A DNA stretch of 28,979 nucleotides, from NCBI GenBank assembly GCA_027575765.1, contig JANBPT010000603.1, positions 1 through 28,979 of the forward strand, written 5' to 3'. Source of the stretch: Tieghemiomyces parasiticus. Its lineage: Eukaryota; Kickxellomycota; Dimargaritomycetes; Dimargaritales; Dimargaritaceae. Every line of letters starts with the position of its first letter. Position 1 is the stretch's first letter. This document shows, piece after piece, positions 17,666-28,241 of this stretch. A program made the translations under genes and the position numbers. The notes beneath the pieces are model-generated. The model searched no databases, was not told the origin of the DNA, and was given only the letters and a program-made list of their open reading frames with translations.

Positions 17666-20587
17666 GGTGCCCATCACCGTGCCTGGTCGGTCCTTCTACT
17701 CTCTTTGCGTCGTTTTTCTTTGTACTTCTCATGGGCCTCTCTTATCTCTTCGAGTCGCTTCTCCTTAATTTCCCACACATTTCCACCCTCCCCCCCTCCT
17801 CATTTCATCTCGCACATTTATTTTTTCATTTCTTATTTACCACATTTCCCCCCTCCCCCTTCTCCTCTTCCTCCTCTCACTTCATCCTCCCTCCCCCCTC
17901 CTACCTCCGCTCTGTCTACTCGACCTTGGCAACCCCTGTGCTGCCCAATTTTCATAATAAGAAAACCTTTCAATCCCTGACTCAACTCAGTATAATAATA
18001 TCATTATTTTTTAGTCTCTGCTATTTTGGGCGATACATTATGCATCGCGGAGTTCTACAAGTCTATAACAACCTGTGCTCGTCGCCCAACCACGATCTAT
18101 TAGTTTATTTGAATATGATGGGATTGTAATGGGGTGCTGAAAATATAGTAGACCGCGAAAGTATTACTTTGAGACTCGAGGATTTCAATCCGTCAACACC
18201 AAAACTAACATTTCCCGATAACCCAAGCGACATTTTAGTTCCTGCAGTGCTATCGAGCGGTTGGACGAGGACTAACATTTCAATGACCAGCCCATCAGCC
18301 GATAGGTGCTGGGAATAAAGCCTTTTGATTACATTGGTATATGGGCAAAACTACTGAGACTGAGTTTTGCAGTTTTGATTAGAGAAGAGAAATGGAAGGA
18401 GAAGGAAACCCGTCCAAGGCCATGCATAATATATAGTATAAAAAAAGGAAAGAGGAAGGATCATCAGGAATTCCCGAGCCAAGTTGAGTAAAATTTCTTT
18501 GTTTTCTTTCCGGCAAACGGAAAGCTCGGGATGGTGCTCGCAACGGTCGGTAATGATTATCAGTGTACCAACGGACTCGTCACCACGGCGAATGAGGTTG
18601 GCCGGGGTGGAGGTAATGAGGTGTGCTAAGACCAGGACAATATGGAGTTACGGGAATTGGCTTATGTGGTGGTGTCCATCGGGGTAGTTATGTTTACATG
18701 AAATCATCCGAGTTGGAATGATCTAAAGCTACGGAAATGGGGTATACATAAGTATAAATACAATATCAAACGTTACACACTGCATTTTTTTTCGATCGCC
18801 CTTGCCAGTATGTGAGAGGTTATGTGGTCGCTCAGACCAGCGTCAAAGAGTTGCATAATTGAAGTCTCTATAATGCCATCTCGCCCGAACCAATGGCGGC
18901 TTTAGTTTAGCGATCACTCTTACCTCAATTCCTCGTTCTGCTACCCACTTGCATTGTTGTACTCGGGAGCTCACAGTCTGAACAATGGTAACCTTTGTCT
19001 GAATTGCCTTCCGTACACTCCCTACACTCGTCAACTGACATTGTCGAGTTTTATGCTACCAACGTTGCGGTGTCCTAAGCTACTGATCCGATCAGTTGTT
19101 ACACATCTAGCTCTCTCTCTTCTTTATCTGAGCTTCATCCTTCCTTTATCTAACCCTCACTCTATTCCATGCTCCTTTATGGCGACGCCAAGTTTCCTGA
19201 TCAGCTGGACGGTGTCCTCTCTTCGACAGACACTGCCGCCTCTATCCTGTTAGGGCTTTACTTCCATCAACCTTCTTCCTCACAGTTAATGTGGTAGCTT
19301 GGTAGCTGCCTCCATATTTGCCTGGGTGCTAGCCCTGCCTCGCACTATCGCTCTTGGATTCTCTCCTAACGCAAGTCATAGCCCTTACGAAGGATGTCGG
19401 ACGTCCTTCGATATTAAAGATCTTCTGGGTCGGTACTCAATAAACGATAGCTTCAGCCCTCATACACAATCGTTCGCATCATTCTGCAACCCGTTCATTA
19501 GTCTTCAGCTCACCGGCTAGTAGCCCTAGTTTTCTCTAGGGTAGTTTTCTCTACGGTACACACGCCTGAGGCCTCGAGTTTTGCCTTACGCGAAAACTAG
19601 GCACCATTGATATTAAACGAGTTGACCCACAGCTCCAGTGCATAAACTTTTGGGGCGAATACTGTGGTACAAATATCATAGAGGCTAAGCTCGAGAGATC
19701 AGGGGCTAGCATTAGACTCAGCTGGGTCGGGGTAAGTAGCATCGTCTAAGTGCCAAAGGCGAGTTTAGAAGAAACGGTGGTTTACTGTAGCTTATCCAGT
19801 GGCCATAGAGAGGTTATTATATAAGCAGCGTCCAGCAATTGGTCGATGCCTGTCATATTACAGGCAGCCATGGGTGGCCAGGGAATGAATTAGTAGCAAA
19901 GTGCAGGGATGCACTCCACTCTACAAGAAGCGGATGTAAGGTGAGGCAGAAATGAACCACCTAACGAGTAGTGTCGTAAACAAGACTAGGGACGGGAAGG
20001 AAATTAGCCAATTACTACTAAAGGTCGCGAAAGGCAAGGCTAAGGTTAGGGGGAAGTTAATCAGTGGCCCAGGGCTATACCGATCACAAACATGGCCCAG
20101 TTGGCTAGTTACGATAGGGCACGGTGGTATAGAGAGCAACTAAGAAGCCGAATTTCAGGTCGCCACCAGCAGGATCATCACGTACATGTAGGCGGCACGA
20201 AAGAATGCTTCAGCTTCTAAGATCATGAGGTGGTCCAAAACGGTCAATCAGAGGGAATTAAAATTCCCTAAAATGGGAACCAGATATCCGCAGTTGGTTA
20301 CTAAATCCTGTCAATTGCGTTTTTCTAGTCTCAACCATCCAGGCCCACTCGGCCCCACGTCACCCCGGTTTCTTTTCGATGATTGTAGTAAAAAGTGGAT
20401 GATAATACAGATTTGGCTTTGACAACCTGCTAACCGTCAAAGTACATGCTCTAATTTTTAGTGGTTAGTAGAACTGCTACGAAAACAACTGGAATCCTCG
20501 CCCACCCCCCCCCTCCCTCCCTTCCTCCTCTCTCTTCCCCCGCCGCCACTATGAGGGGTCATCATCGCCCTCACACGCATGATTCGA
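17666..20587. other. Gene-free convergent region between importin alpha and MGR3-like
   Basis: No supportable gene in about 2.9 kb. The first 250 bases after importin alpha are strongly pyrimidine-rich, then the sequence becomes AT-richer. A 12-bp direct repeat TAGTTTTCTCTA occurs at 19527-19538 and 19542-19553 (period 15), with a CCCTAG/CTAGGG inverted pair at 19524-19529 and 19536-19541. A 7-bp stem CGAAGGA/TCCTTCG lies at 19388-19394 and 19404-19410. The last 130 bases contain C/T runs. Short frames here lack domain features. Confidence 0.5.
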
Positions 20588-22150
20588 CTATTTGGTCGTT
20601 TCGTTCGGCCGGGCCGCCGCCTCATCGATAGCCTTTTGCACACGACGGGCGTCTTGATCCGCTTGATACCCGACGGCGGCATTTTTACGCTTGGTGGCAT
20701 AGAACAGCGTCTTGCGGTAATACCGCAGGGCGGGTTCTAGCTGCCCCATGTGCTCCAAGAGGACGGCATAGCTGTGCCAGCTGGCGATACAGTTCTGGGC
20801 ACACTCCGTGTTGGTATGGAGGTATGGTTCGGCAATGTCGAGGGCGTGTTCAAGCCAGTGCTTGGCGTTTTGGGGGTTACCCAGGTGGTCATTGAGGATC
20901 CGGGCGTTGTGGGCCATGAGCACCGAGGCGTGGCAAGGATCTTGTCGACCGATAAGCTCGATGACGTTGGCCAGCATCGCGAAGGCCAGACGGGGCCGTT
21001 TCCCGGCTTCAGCGTAAAAGAGGGCTAGGGCCTCTAAGGCGCCACCCAGCTCACGATAGGACAGCCACGGCGGCAGCCGGTCGGCGTCCATGGGCACCAC
21101 GGGCATATTCTCGAAGATGGAGCCAGCGTCGGCGGCTAGTGCCGAGTACTCCATGTCAGCACTGCCATCTTCTTCACCTTTAACGGCCGTGGTGGGTAAC
21201 GGGACAGCCGGCCGCGGGAGCGCTGAGACGGCATTTGGGTCCTTTTCACGGAGGTACTGGCCGTAGGCCAGTAGGCACACCTTCACCGCCCACTCGTAGG
21301 CCTCTTCGGACCGACGCAGGTACTCGGTCAGAGGGGTGGGTTTAGCATTGGGCGACCAAACCCCGATACGGAGGCTGTTGCGCTGGCGGATACGCTCGAG
21401 AAGGTCACCGAGGTGTAGTTGGACCGTGACGGCCTTCCGGATGGCCTCACGTACGTCTTCTACGCTGCCTGTCATCTGGGCCTTACCAGCCGTCTGCTGC
21501 TCCCATTTACCGGACGCCCAGGCGGTGGCCACCCGGAGCGGATTCGACCGGCCATGCGGGCCCAGCCAGGCATTGAGCAGGCGCTCGTACACCAGCACGG
21601 CCTCATCGATCTGTTGGTCCTGGGCCAAAGCATCGGCGTACTCATACAGGATACCTGTCAGATAGTTGGGGTTCTCGCGGTACTCCGGATACTGTTCGAG
21701 TTCGACGAGGGCCTTCTCATAGGAAATAATGGCCCGCGTCAGGTCGATATTAGAACCATGCTTATGAAAGACAAGCGCCTCACGGAGCGGGATGCGAACC
21801 GACCGCGGGTACATCGATACCGATTCGCCGGTCTGACGGTAGTTGTACAAGACTATGCCTACATAACCCACGAAGACGGCCGCGAGGGTGTATAGGAACG
21901 GCCGGAGACGCCGGTCGCCAATGTCGATGTTCAGGCCGCTCGCACGCCACCGGCTGTCGGTGGATAGGTGGCGGAGCCCCGGGGTCAGGCCGGGTGGGAT
22001 CGAGCCCCGGGGTAACGTGGCGACCGTGCGAGTCGCCGGGTTAGAGATGGACGGAGTGACGTGGCGGAATGTGGGCCCAGTGCGAAGTCGGGTCACCAGC
22101 TGGCTCGCTAGCCGCTGTGGGATCAATCGGGACCGTTGGGCGAACAGCAT
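20588..22150 (-). CDS. MGR3: MGR3-like mitochondrial inner-membrane TPR protein
   Basis: Single exon, 520 aa from the ATG at 22150 (context CCGCCATG). In yeast, Mgr3 with Mgr1 is an adaptor of the i-AAA protease Yme1, helping it bind unfolded substrates in the intermembrane space. The N-terminus is Arg/Ser-rich without acidic residues over about 60 residues (MLFAQRSRLIPQRLASQ...), a typical mitochondrial presequence. One membrane segment follows at about 84-102, then MYPRSVRIPLREAL (113-126), which resembles the segment that opens the Mgr3 soluble domain. TPR-like helices follow (about 135-195 and about 400-500). The frame is open to an earlier ATG at 22387, but those 79 extra residues do not look like a presequence, so I prefer 22150. 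The family call rests on layout and remembered similarity. Another mitochondrial TPR protein is the alternative. Confidence 0.65.
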   Translation of the reverse strand: MLFAQRSRLIPQRLASQLVTRLRTGPTFRHVTPSISNPATRTVATLPRGSIPPGLTPGLRHLSTDSRWRASGLNIDIGDRRLRPFLYTLAAVFVGYVGIVLYNYRQTGESVSMYPRSVRIPLREALVFHKHGSNIDLTRAIISYEKALVELEQYPEYRENPNYLTGILYEYADALAQDQQIDEAVLVYERLLNAWLGPHGRSNPLRVATAWASGKWEQQTAGKAQMTGSVEDVREAIRKAVTVQLHLGDLLERIRQRNSLRIGVWSPNAKPTPLTEYLRRSEEAYEWAVKVCLLAYGQYLREKDPNAVSALPRPAVPLPTTAVKGEEDGSADMEYSALAADAGSIFENMPVVPMDADRLPPWLSYRELGGALEALALFYAEAGKRPRLAFAMLANVIELIGRQDPCHASVLMAHNARILNDHLGNPQNAKHWLEHALDIAEPYLHTNTECAQNCIASWHSYAVLLEHMGQLEPALRYYRKTLFYATKRKNAAVGYQADQDARRVQKAIDEAAARPNETTK

Positions 22151-22916
22151 GGCGGAGATCGCGATAAACGGCAGGAGGGAAGTGGAATTGGCAAAGGTGC
22201 GGTAAACGGGGGAAAAATGGTGGTCCGATGGAGAGGGAGCGGTGAAGAGTGTCTGTGGCAACCGGGGCGCGCCCAAGGAGAAACCATGACGACACCCAAC
22301 GGGGTTCTTAGTTATGAGGGTTTGGCAGGGCGGGGTACCTCCATAAGAGAAAGTACAGTGTAAGCAGTGAGCGCCTGGCTGCGCCATCGAACGGGATAGA
22401 AGGCTGTATCCCCGTTTATGCAGGGCATAGCTTTAACCCTATAGAGACCGTAATTCTAATTAGCGCTGATCGCTAAGCAGCTCTATAGTAGCTTTGACCC
22501 GTCCCGGTTGGTTGGGTGTGAGGTTACGACCCCACACCTTGCCATAGCGTGGAACTATAGCAACTTCTTCCGCAAGGGACGGTTAAACTTGGGAAACCCA
22601 ATCCTCTCAATAATGCACCCCACGTCTACCAGCATTAGGCTCGTCAGTGGGGCCAGGGGCGAATGCCTCCAATTTCTGCCTGCATACATTATGTTTGTTC
22701 TGCCTGCTCAGATTGAGCTTGTCTGAAACATCTGATATTTCCCTCATTACATGAGGAGTTTAGAACTACGCAGAAGGGTCAAGTTGTCCACAATTAACGC
22801 TACTGCACATCGAGACGTTTATTCGTACGTGCTGACCATTACACCTGGGTGTTACAGAGCCGTCGTAGCAGTAGAAGTCAGTCTGCCCGCAGGGATACCG
22901 GTTCCCCTCACCACGC
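22151..22916. other. Intergenic region between MGR3-like and uL13m
   Basis: Leader and promoter of the MGR3-like gene and 3' flank of uL13m, both on the - strand. The MGR3-like frame remains open up to 22387, so a longer N-terminus cannot be fully excluded. Beyond that I see no coding region or RNA gene. Confidence 0.5.
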
Positions 22917-23766
22917 TTATTCAATGGGGGAGCATGGCAGTGGCACCTTCTGGTCGTAAATCTTGGTGGCGTTGGCCTGGTAGGGGTGCTCGGAATCGGC
23001 GAAAATATGCAGCCGGTCCATCCGGGGTGTCCGCAGTCGGTTCTTGGGCAGCATGCCGCGTACCGCCCGCTGGATGATCTGTCAGTATATAGCGTGTGGG
23101 CAAGGCAAGAGGGTGGAATTCAAGGTGCCAGATTGAGAGATGGTTAGACAGATACCCCCTGGTCAGCTCCAACGCTCCCCGTTGAAAGACCGGCACAATC
23201 CTCACCGCCTAATCATCTCTGGCCACCTAGAGAAAACAAGGATGTATGATTAAAGTTAACTTACCTCGCTGGGGTTGCGTTCCATGATCCGCGAGTACGG
23301 GATCTCCTTCAGACCGCCAGGGTAGCCTGAGTGACGATAGTAGACTTTCTGGTCAGCCTTCTTGCCTGAGACGCGCACGTCGCGTGCATTGATGACGACC
23401 ACGTAGTCCCCGCAGTCGGCGGCCGGGTTGTGAATGGGCTTGTGTTTACCCATCAGCGTGGTGGCGATCCGCGAGGATAGCCGACCAAGAACCTGGCCGC
23501 GGGCGTCGACGACGTGCCACAGACGGGCGTAAGCCAGAGCAGTCTAATTTCAGGATGAAGGGGAGGAGAGAGGTGACCAGGGCGGGCAGAGGAAAACGGA
23601 AAAATGACCCTGTTAGTCTCTGTCCCTAGATAAAGCCGTGTACGATGCTTCGCACCTCGTCCAGGTGGTTTGGGTAAGTGACCGGGCGTATTGGAGGCGT
23701 TCATGCGTTCTCACCGGTCGCCAGTACGCGATTGGAGTCACCTACGTTGCCGATTCCGGAAGACAT
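22917..23766 (-). CDS. MRPL13: Mitochondrial large-subunit ribosomal protein uL13m
   Basis: Three exons: 23766-23746, 23543-23265 and 23078-22917, with GT-AG introns of 202 and 186 bp, both in phase 0. The joined frame encodes 153 aa (yeast MRPL23 is 163). It is a structural protein of the mitochondrial ribosome's large subunit. Family signatures: LAYARLWHVVDARGQVLGRL (10-29, through exon 2), LMGKHKP (37-43), CGDYVVVINA (51-60), VSGKK (65-69) and GMLPKNRLR (108-116, exon 3), then the HPY motif (131-133) near the C-terminus. Exon 1 encodes only MSSGIGN. This placement makes the N-terminus align residue for residue in length with yeast before LAxARLWH. An alternative donor 33 bases further into intron 1 (GTGAGA) would add residues absent in relatives. 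It is divergent from the PSMD5-like gene. Confidence 0.95.
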
Positions 23767-24012
23767 GATGTGCGCGCTATTGCTATCGAATGTGGGACAC
23801 TGGCGATACGAAAGTGGAAAATCGGCGGGAGGATCGGAGGGCTCCGGCGGCTTTGGTCACGATCCGACTGGAATTGGAGAAATACTAACGAATGGTGAGC
23901 GGTATTGCGAAGGGGAGGAGCGTCTAGATCGATGGTCCACATTAGGCAGTCTGGTCAATCGAGCACCTAGAGATTCCAAGCTGGCTCGGAGATCTTCTAA
24001 TCTCCCTCAGTT

Positions 24013-24034
24013 GGCACCCACTGTCGTGGGTGCC
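24013..24034. promoter_or_regulatory. Perfect 9-bp inverted repeat with 4-base loop
   Basis: GGCACCCAC and its exact reverse complement GTGGGTGCC are separated by TGTC. Lying midway in the divergent promoter, it may be a palindromic factor-binding site, or a stem-loop if transcribed. No known motif is assigned. Confidence 0.4.
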
Positions 24035-24045
24035 TCAACACATGT

Positions 24046-24051
24046 CACGTG
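24046..24051. promoter_or_regulatory. CACGTG E-box
   Basis: The palindromic core bound by bHLH factors (Cbf1/Pho4/USF type) lies 12 bases after the hairpin in the divergent promoter. A six-base match occurs often by chance, so only the position makes it notable. Confidence 0.3.
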
Positions 24052-24329
24052 TATATTTCCTTATTAACCCAAGGAGCCGCCCGCCCGCCCAGCGCAGCCT
24101 CTCTTTAAGACAAGCCGGACGAACCTGCAGGAAATGGTCAGTGCATGTCTAACCATGGCGGGCAGCTGTCGAACTTGGCGGCCAGCAGCTTTAGGATACG
24201 CGGCATAACATGGCACTGGTTCAGCCGAAGGGTTTGCAAGTCACTGGCGTTCGGCACCTGTGTGAGGGTACCGTGAACGTTTAACTACGGCCTTCTCACC
24301 CCGCAGTTATTCAGTCTACTTGGGCCAGC

Positions 24330-24338
24330 ATGCTCTAA
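24330..24338 (+). promoter_or_regulatory. Two-codon upstream ORF before PSMD5
   Basis: ATG-CTC-TAA with A at -3 lies 102 bases before the PSMD5 start, whose own context has C at -3. No other ATG lies between them. If it is within the transcript, scanning ribosomes would meet this minimal uORF first. Confidence 0.35.
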
Positions 24339-24439
24339 CTCATTCCCTTCCTCCCTCTTGTCTCAAGTTCGACTCCTCACCCACATTCCGCACTAGTCCG
24401 CTTCAGCCATTCCCTCTACCGCTCTTCTTGTTCCCACTC

Positions 24440-27400
24440 ATGCAGAACGAACCTTGGAAACCTATCGTCCAGACCCTGGCGGGGGCCCTGGGCCAGACGC
24501 CCGATGCGACCGTCCTCGATAAGGTGCTTCGTAACCTCGACGCACTGTGCCAGCAGTTTGACGGTAAGTGCCACTGGGACAGCCCAAGGATAGCTCCACT
24601 CTCATACCCAAACCGCGTAGGGTGGTGAAGAGCGAGGTGAAGGGGAGGGGAGTTAGTATCTGGATCGGCCGAAACCCTCTCGTTCAACACAACATTATTC
24701 ACCTGGCTACCCACCCTCCACGTTGGCCAACTATTCTTGTATTACGGTTGACGGACGTAGCGAACTCCCGCGGACCCGTCTATGACAATGTCCGCTCGTT
24801 CACCTTGGAATACATACCTCTGCCGAGCGTGTTTGCGTTGCTGACCACTGAACATACTGCGCTGATCGAGAAGGTGGTCGGCCTGCTCGAGCGTCTGCTT
24901 GCGCCCATCCGCTATCCTGGCCTTGATGCCGATTTCACCGTAAGTGGATCTTGCCAAAAGCCGTACGTCATTCTGACTCAACCTGGATGGCACCTGTCGT
25001 GGTACCTCACCAATGTATTTACCCGTCGGCCTTTCTATCTCTCCCCTACCTACTTTCACCCCCTAGGAATACCTCATTGCCGGGCTCCAACATCCCCATC
25101 CAGCGGTACAGGCCCTGGCCTTGGACCAGCTCAGTAAATATCAGCCTGAGGATAACGAGGTAGGATACTTCCTCACCCCCTCCCTCTACCTGCTATACTA
25201 CTCAGGCGCGCCTTTTGAAGCACAGTAGCTATATGGTCGACCAACGGTTTGTGGTGAAGTTCTATAGAAAATTCTCCGCCAACCCTCCCCCCACAAGCTG
25301 TTCAACACCAAAAAGACGCACTGTAAACTTATCATTGGGTCTCCGCCTCGCTTAACCTCCCCCCCCTCCTACACAGTTCGCTGGGAAGTACGTTCCTTGG
25401 GTACTCCTGCTTCTGTCATCCAACCATGGCCAGGTGGTCAAGGCCGCCCAGGAGCTTCTCATCAAGGTATGTCGTATGAAGTGAGACCTTTTGTCTTCCC
25501 GTCGCCTTACACGGCGCGGTGGTGTGCACATAGGTAGGACCCTGTTAAACACGCTGAATGAGCTAATAATAAGGAATGTTCCTTCGCCTTTGTTATTTAC
25601 ATCCACCTTACTACGACTTCCCCCTTAGGTCGCTCGCTATCCCAGTAACCTGGAGGCACTTCTGAGTACGGATAATCAGGAGATTATACAGCCCCTACTG
25701 AACGAGTAAGTTTCTCGCGATCGCTGGGTGTGACCCGCCATTGCTACTTTTCAAGCGTGGGGTCTTCAGAGCAGAGTGGTGGCGTAGAGGTAGGCTATAC
25801 GATCAATTGAGTGCCTAACCATTCGTCGCTCACCTACCGTTTCCCGCCTTTGGTTTTTGACATCAGTGATACCGTACGCTTCCGGGTTTTCGAACTGTTT
25901 GCCCGCATCGCCCAACAGTCACTTGCGGCCTTCGAAGCTTGCGCACGTAGCGAGGTCCTGCTGAGACTCTGCCAGGAAGCTCGGAACCCCGACCTCATTT
26001 GCCGTCTAAGCGCACTGGAGGCTTTCGATAAGGTAGGTCGAACGCCGTTTTTCACGCTATGGGACAACAACTCCTCAGTGGCGGCGGGTAAGAACCTTGC
26101 TCTCCCAGCCGGCCCTGCCTTGCCACTTTGACCAACAACGTGTGAGACGTGATTTGGCCAAGACCAAGCAAGATAGTTGGACTGTCAACCCATCCCTCAC
26201 CTCACTTCTGCCCTAATACGTTGCTCTACTGGGCACGCCTTTCCTTATGTCGTGTGGACCCCCCCCCCTTGGCAGCTCGCCGCAACCCCGGCCGGTCATC
26301 GGTTTCTATACAACCATGACGTGTATTCGGCCTACGCCGACATCCTGCGGGCGATACATGACGATGATGTTAGCATCGTGCTGACTCAGTGCTCCGCCGT
26401 GCAGTTTTTCGCTAAACTTGCTGTCTTTCCGGTAGGTATAGCCCATGTCCACTGGATAATTATGTTCTGGCTGAAACTGGAGCGAAGGTAGCATAGCGAC
26501 GCCCCTCCCCTTATTTTGTTTGGTATCCCTATTGATAGCTTATTGACAAGATGTGGCGCCCCTTTGTGGTTTCTTGTCACCCTAACTCCCATCCGCCCCC
26601 GTTTGTGACGTAGCATGTCGAATTTGCGGCCTTGGCTGCCGAATTCCGCCTGTTTGAAGCCATGATGCACCTGCTGGGCTCGGATAACCGACAACTTAAG
26701 GTAAGATCACGGATATATTGAACTGGGCCTTGCGGATCCCCGCTCGTTGACGGTGAATCTCCACTTCACGGAATGTGCTTCTTTCGACCTCCTAACGAAA
26801 AAAAAAACATAGCACCTTTCCCCCCCCACACACACCGCGCTAATATACACCCATTTACGCCAGCAATGCACAGTGGTAGCTATCGGAACCCTCGGCTCCC
26901 AGGCCAAGGGTCTGACCGTCATGGCCCGCGAGAGTCGCCTCCTACCTCGACTGGCCGAGGAATATAGCGGCGCTGACGCAGACCTCGCGGTCAGTTGTAT
27001 ACGGGGTCTGATTTTGCTTCTCGGATCGGGGTAAGTCAATTGATCCAAGGTGCCTAGACTTTAAGTATAGAAATCTCGAGAAGTGACTGGAGGAAAAGTG
27101 AGCAAGTAGCCTCAGTGTGAAGCCCATGAAAGGCGACAATGTACTAATTCGCATGTGTATGAACGTGTAACTCACCCCCCCCCCTTCCACTTGGTAGCGA
27201 CGACACTCAACTCGCCATCAGCGAGATTTTGGCCAAGCTGTACACCGAGATTAAATGTGAGAGCCGCTGGGCCAAACCCACGAGAAAAGTTGGCGACAGG
27301 AATAATCCCTTCACTATTGTGAGTGGTCAGACGTGCTGGGCTATTGGCACGTAGGCTAATCAAACCATTTCGTTTTTGCGTGTATGTTTGTGTGAGGGGG

Positions 27401-28241
27401 GACGACCCCCTTACTTTTCCTCCTCTCGCCACCGTTCCCATCACTCTACAGACTCGAGAACCATTACCTACTGGGTTCAACACGCGAAACGCGATATGGA
27501 AGAAGACATGTCCCAAGTGTGTATTGGCGTTCTGGGGGAACTGGCCCGCTACGCATGGGGTCGTCAGGTGAGTTGCGCCGACCGATAAGACACTACGAGG
27601 GAAGATAGAGGGGGGGATGTGTCAGAGGTGACCAGAGATTGATGCATATGCTGCCGCCTTCGCTGACTTGTGCTAAACACAAGCCACCTCAAGTACATGC
27701 CGTGGGCTAATGCGTATCTCTTTCTCTCCCCATCACATGAGGTTTCAGGCCCTATCCAAGAACCACGACTTCATGGTCTACCTATTTGACCGGAAGGCCA
27801 ATCAAACCCATACCAACAAGGTAACAAGAAAAAGTCCCTGTGATCTCGCCCCACACAAACCACCAGCGGGTTGTAGTGACGCATGTGGTGTGCTAACCGT
27901 TGCCGATTGATTAATATAGCGGGTACACGGCAAGGAGAGATAAATCTCAAGACGTCCCATGTCCAAAATGCCACCGCCAGTGTCAGCTCTCACCTTCCGC
28001 GCGCACCGTGCTGTGGAGACTGATCCGCCCCTTCCCCCCCCGCACGTCTTCTATACCCCCTCGCAAAAAACCCCTATAGCTCGCCAAACACAACCTGCTG
28101 GCGGCTATCCTGGCAGCCGATACCCTGCCGGACACCCCGACCGTCTTTGACACCGGTGTGCACGACCTGCTCACTCGCTACCTACGCGAAGGTCCCCACT
28201 ATGTGCCGCACGAGGCCACCGTGGCCACGCAGAACCTATAG
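24440..28241 (+). CDS. PSMD5: 26S proteasome non-ATPase subunit 5 / assembly chaperone (PSMD5, S5b), 13 exons
   Basis: HEAT/ARM-like chaperone that binds Rpt1/Rpt2 during assembly of the proteasome base; diverged counterpart of yeast Hsm3. Exons: 24440-24563, 24761-24939, 25067-25159, 25377-25466, 25629-25705, 25867-26032, 26276-26431, 26614-26700, 26864-27030, 27198-27256, 27452-27567, 27749-27820, 28080-28241. The joined frame gives 515 aa; human PSMD5 is 504. All 12 introns are GT-AG, 127-259 bp, eight of them in phase 0. Matching segments: LLERLLAPI (exon 2), DTVRFRVFELFARIAQQSL (exon 6), VQFFAKLAVFP (exon 7), VVAIGTLGSQAKG (exon 9) and the near-terminal YLREGPHYV, typical of the family. 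Exon 9 must use the CAG ending at 26863 to stay in frame. Exon 1 is the least certain, because its start has a weak context. Helical repeats are inferred from family knowledge. Confidence 0.88.

Larger units (their letters stand above)
23767..24439. promoter_or_regulatory. Shared divergent promoter region of uL13m and PSMD5
   Basis: 673 bases separate the two start codons, which point away from each other. The region contains a perfect 9-bp hairpin (24013-24034), a CACGTG box (24046-24051) and, close to PSMD5, a pyrimidine-rich leader (about 24340-24439) with a two-codon upstream ORF. No TATA box stands out for either direction, and no gene is seen inside. Confidence 0.5.
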
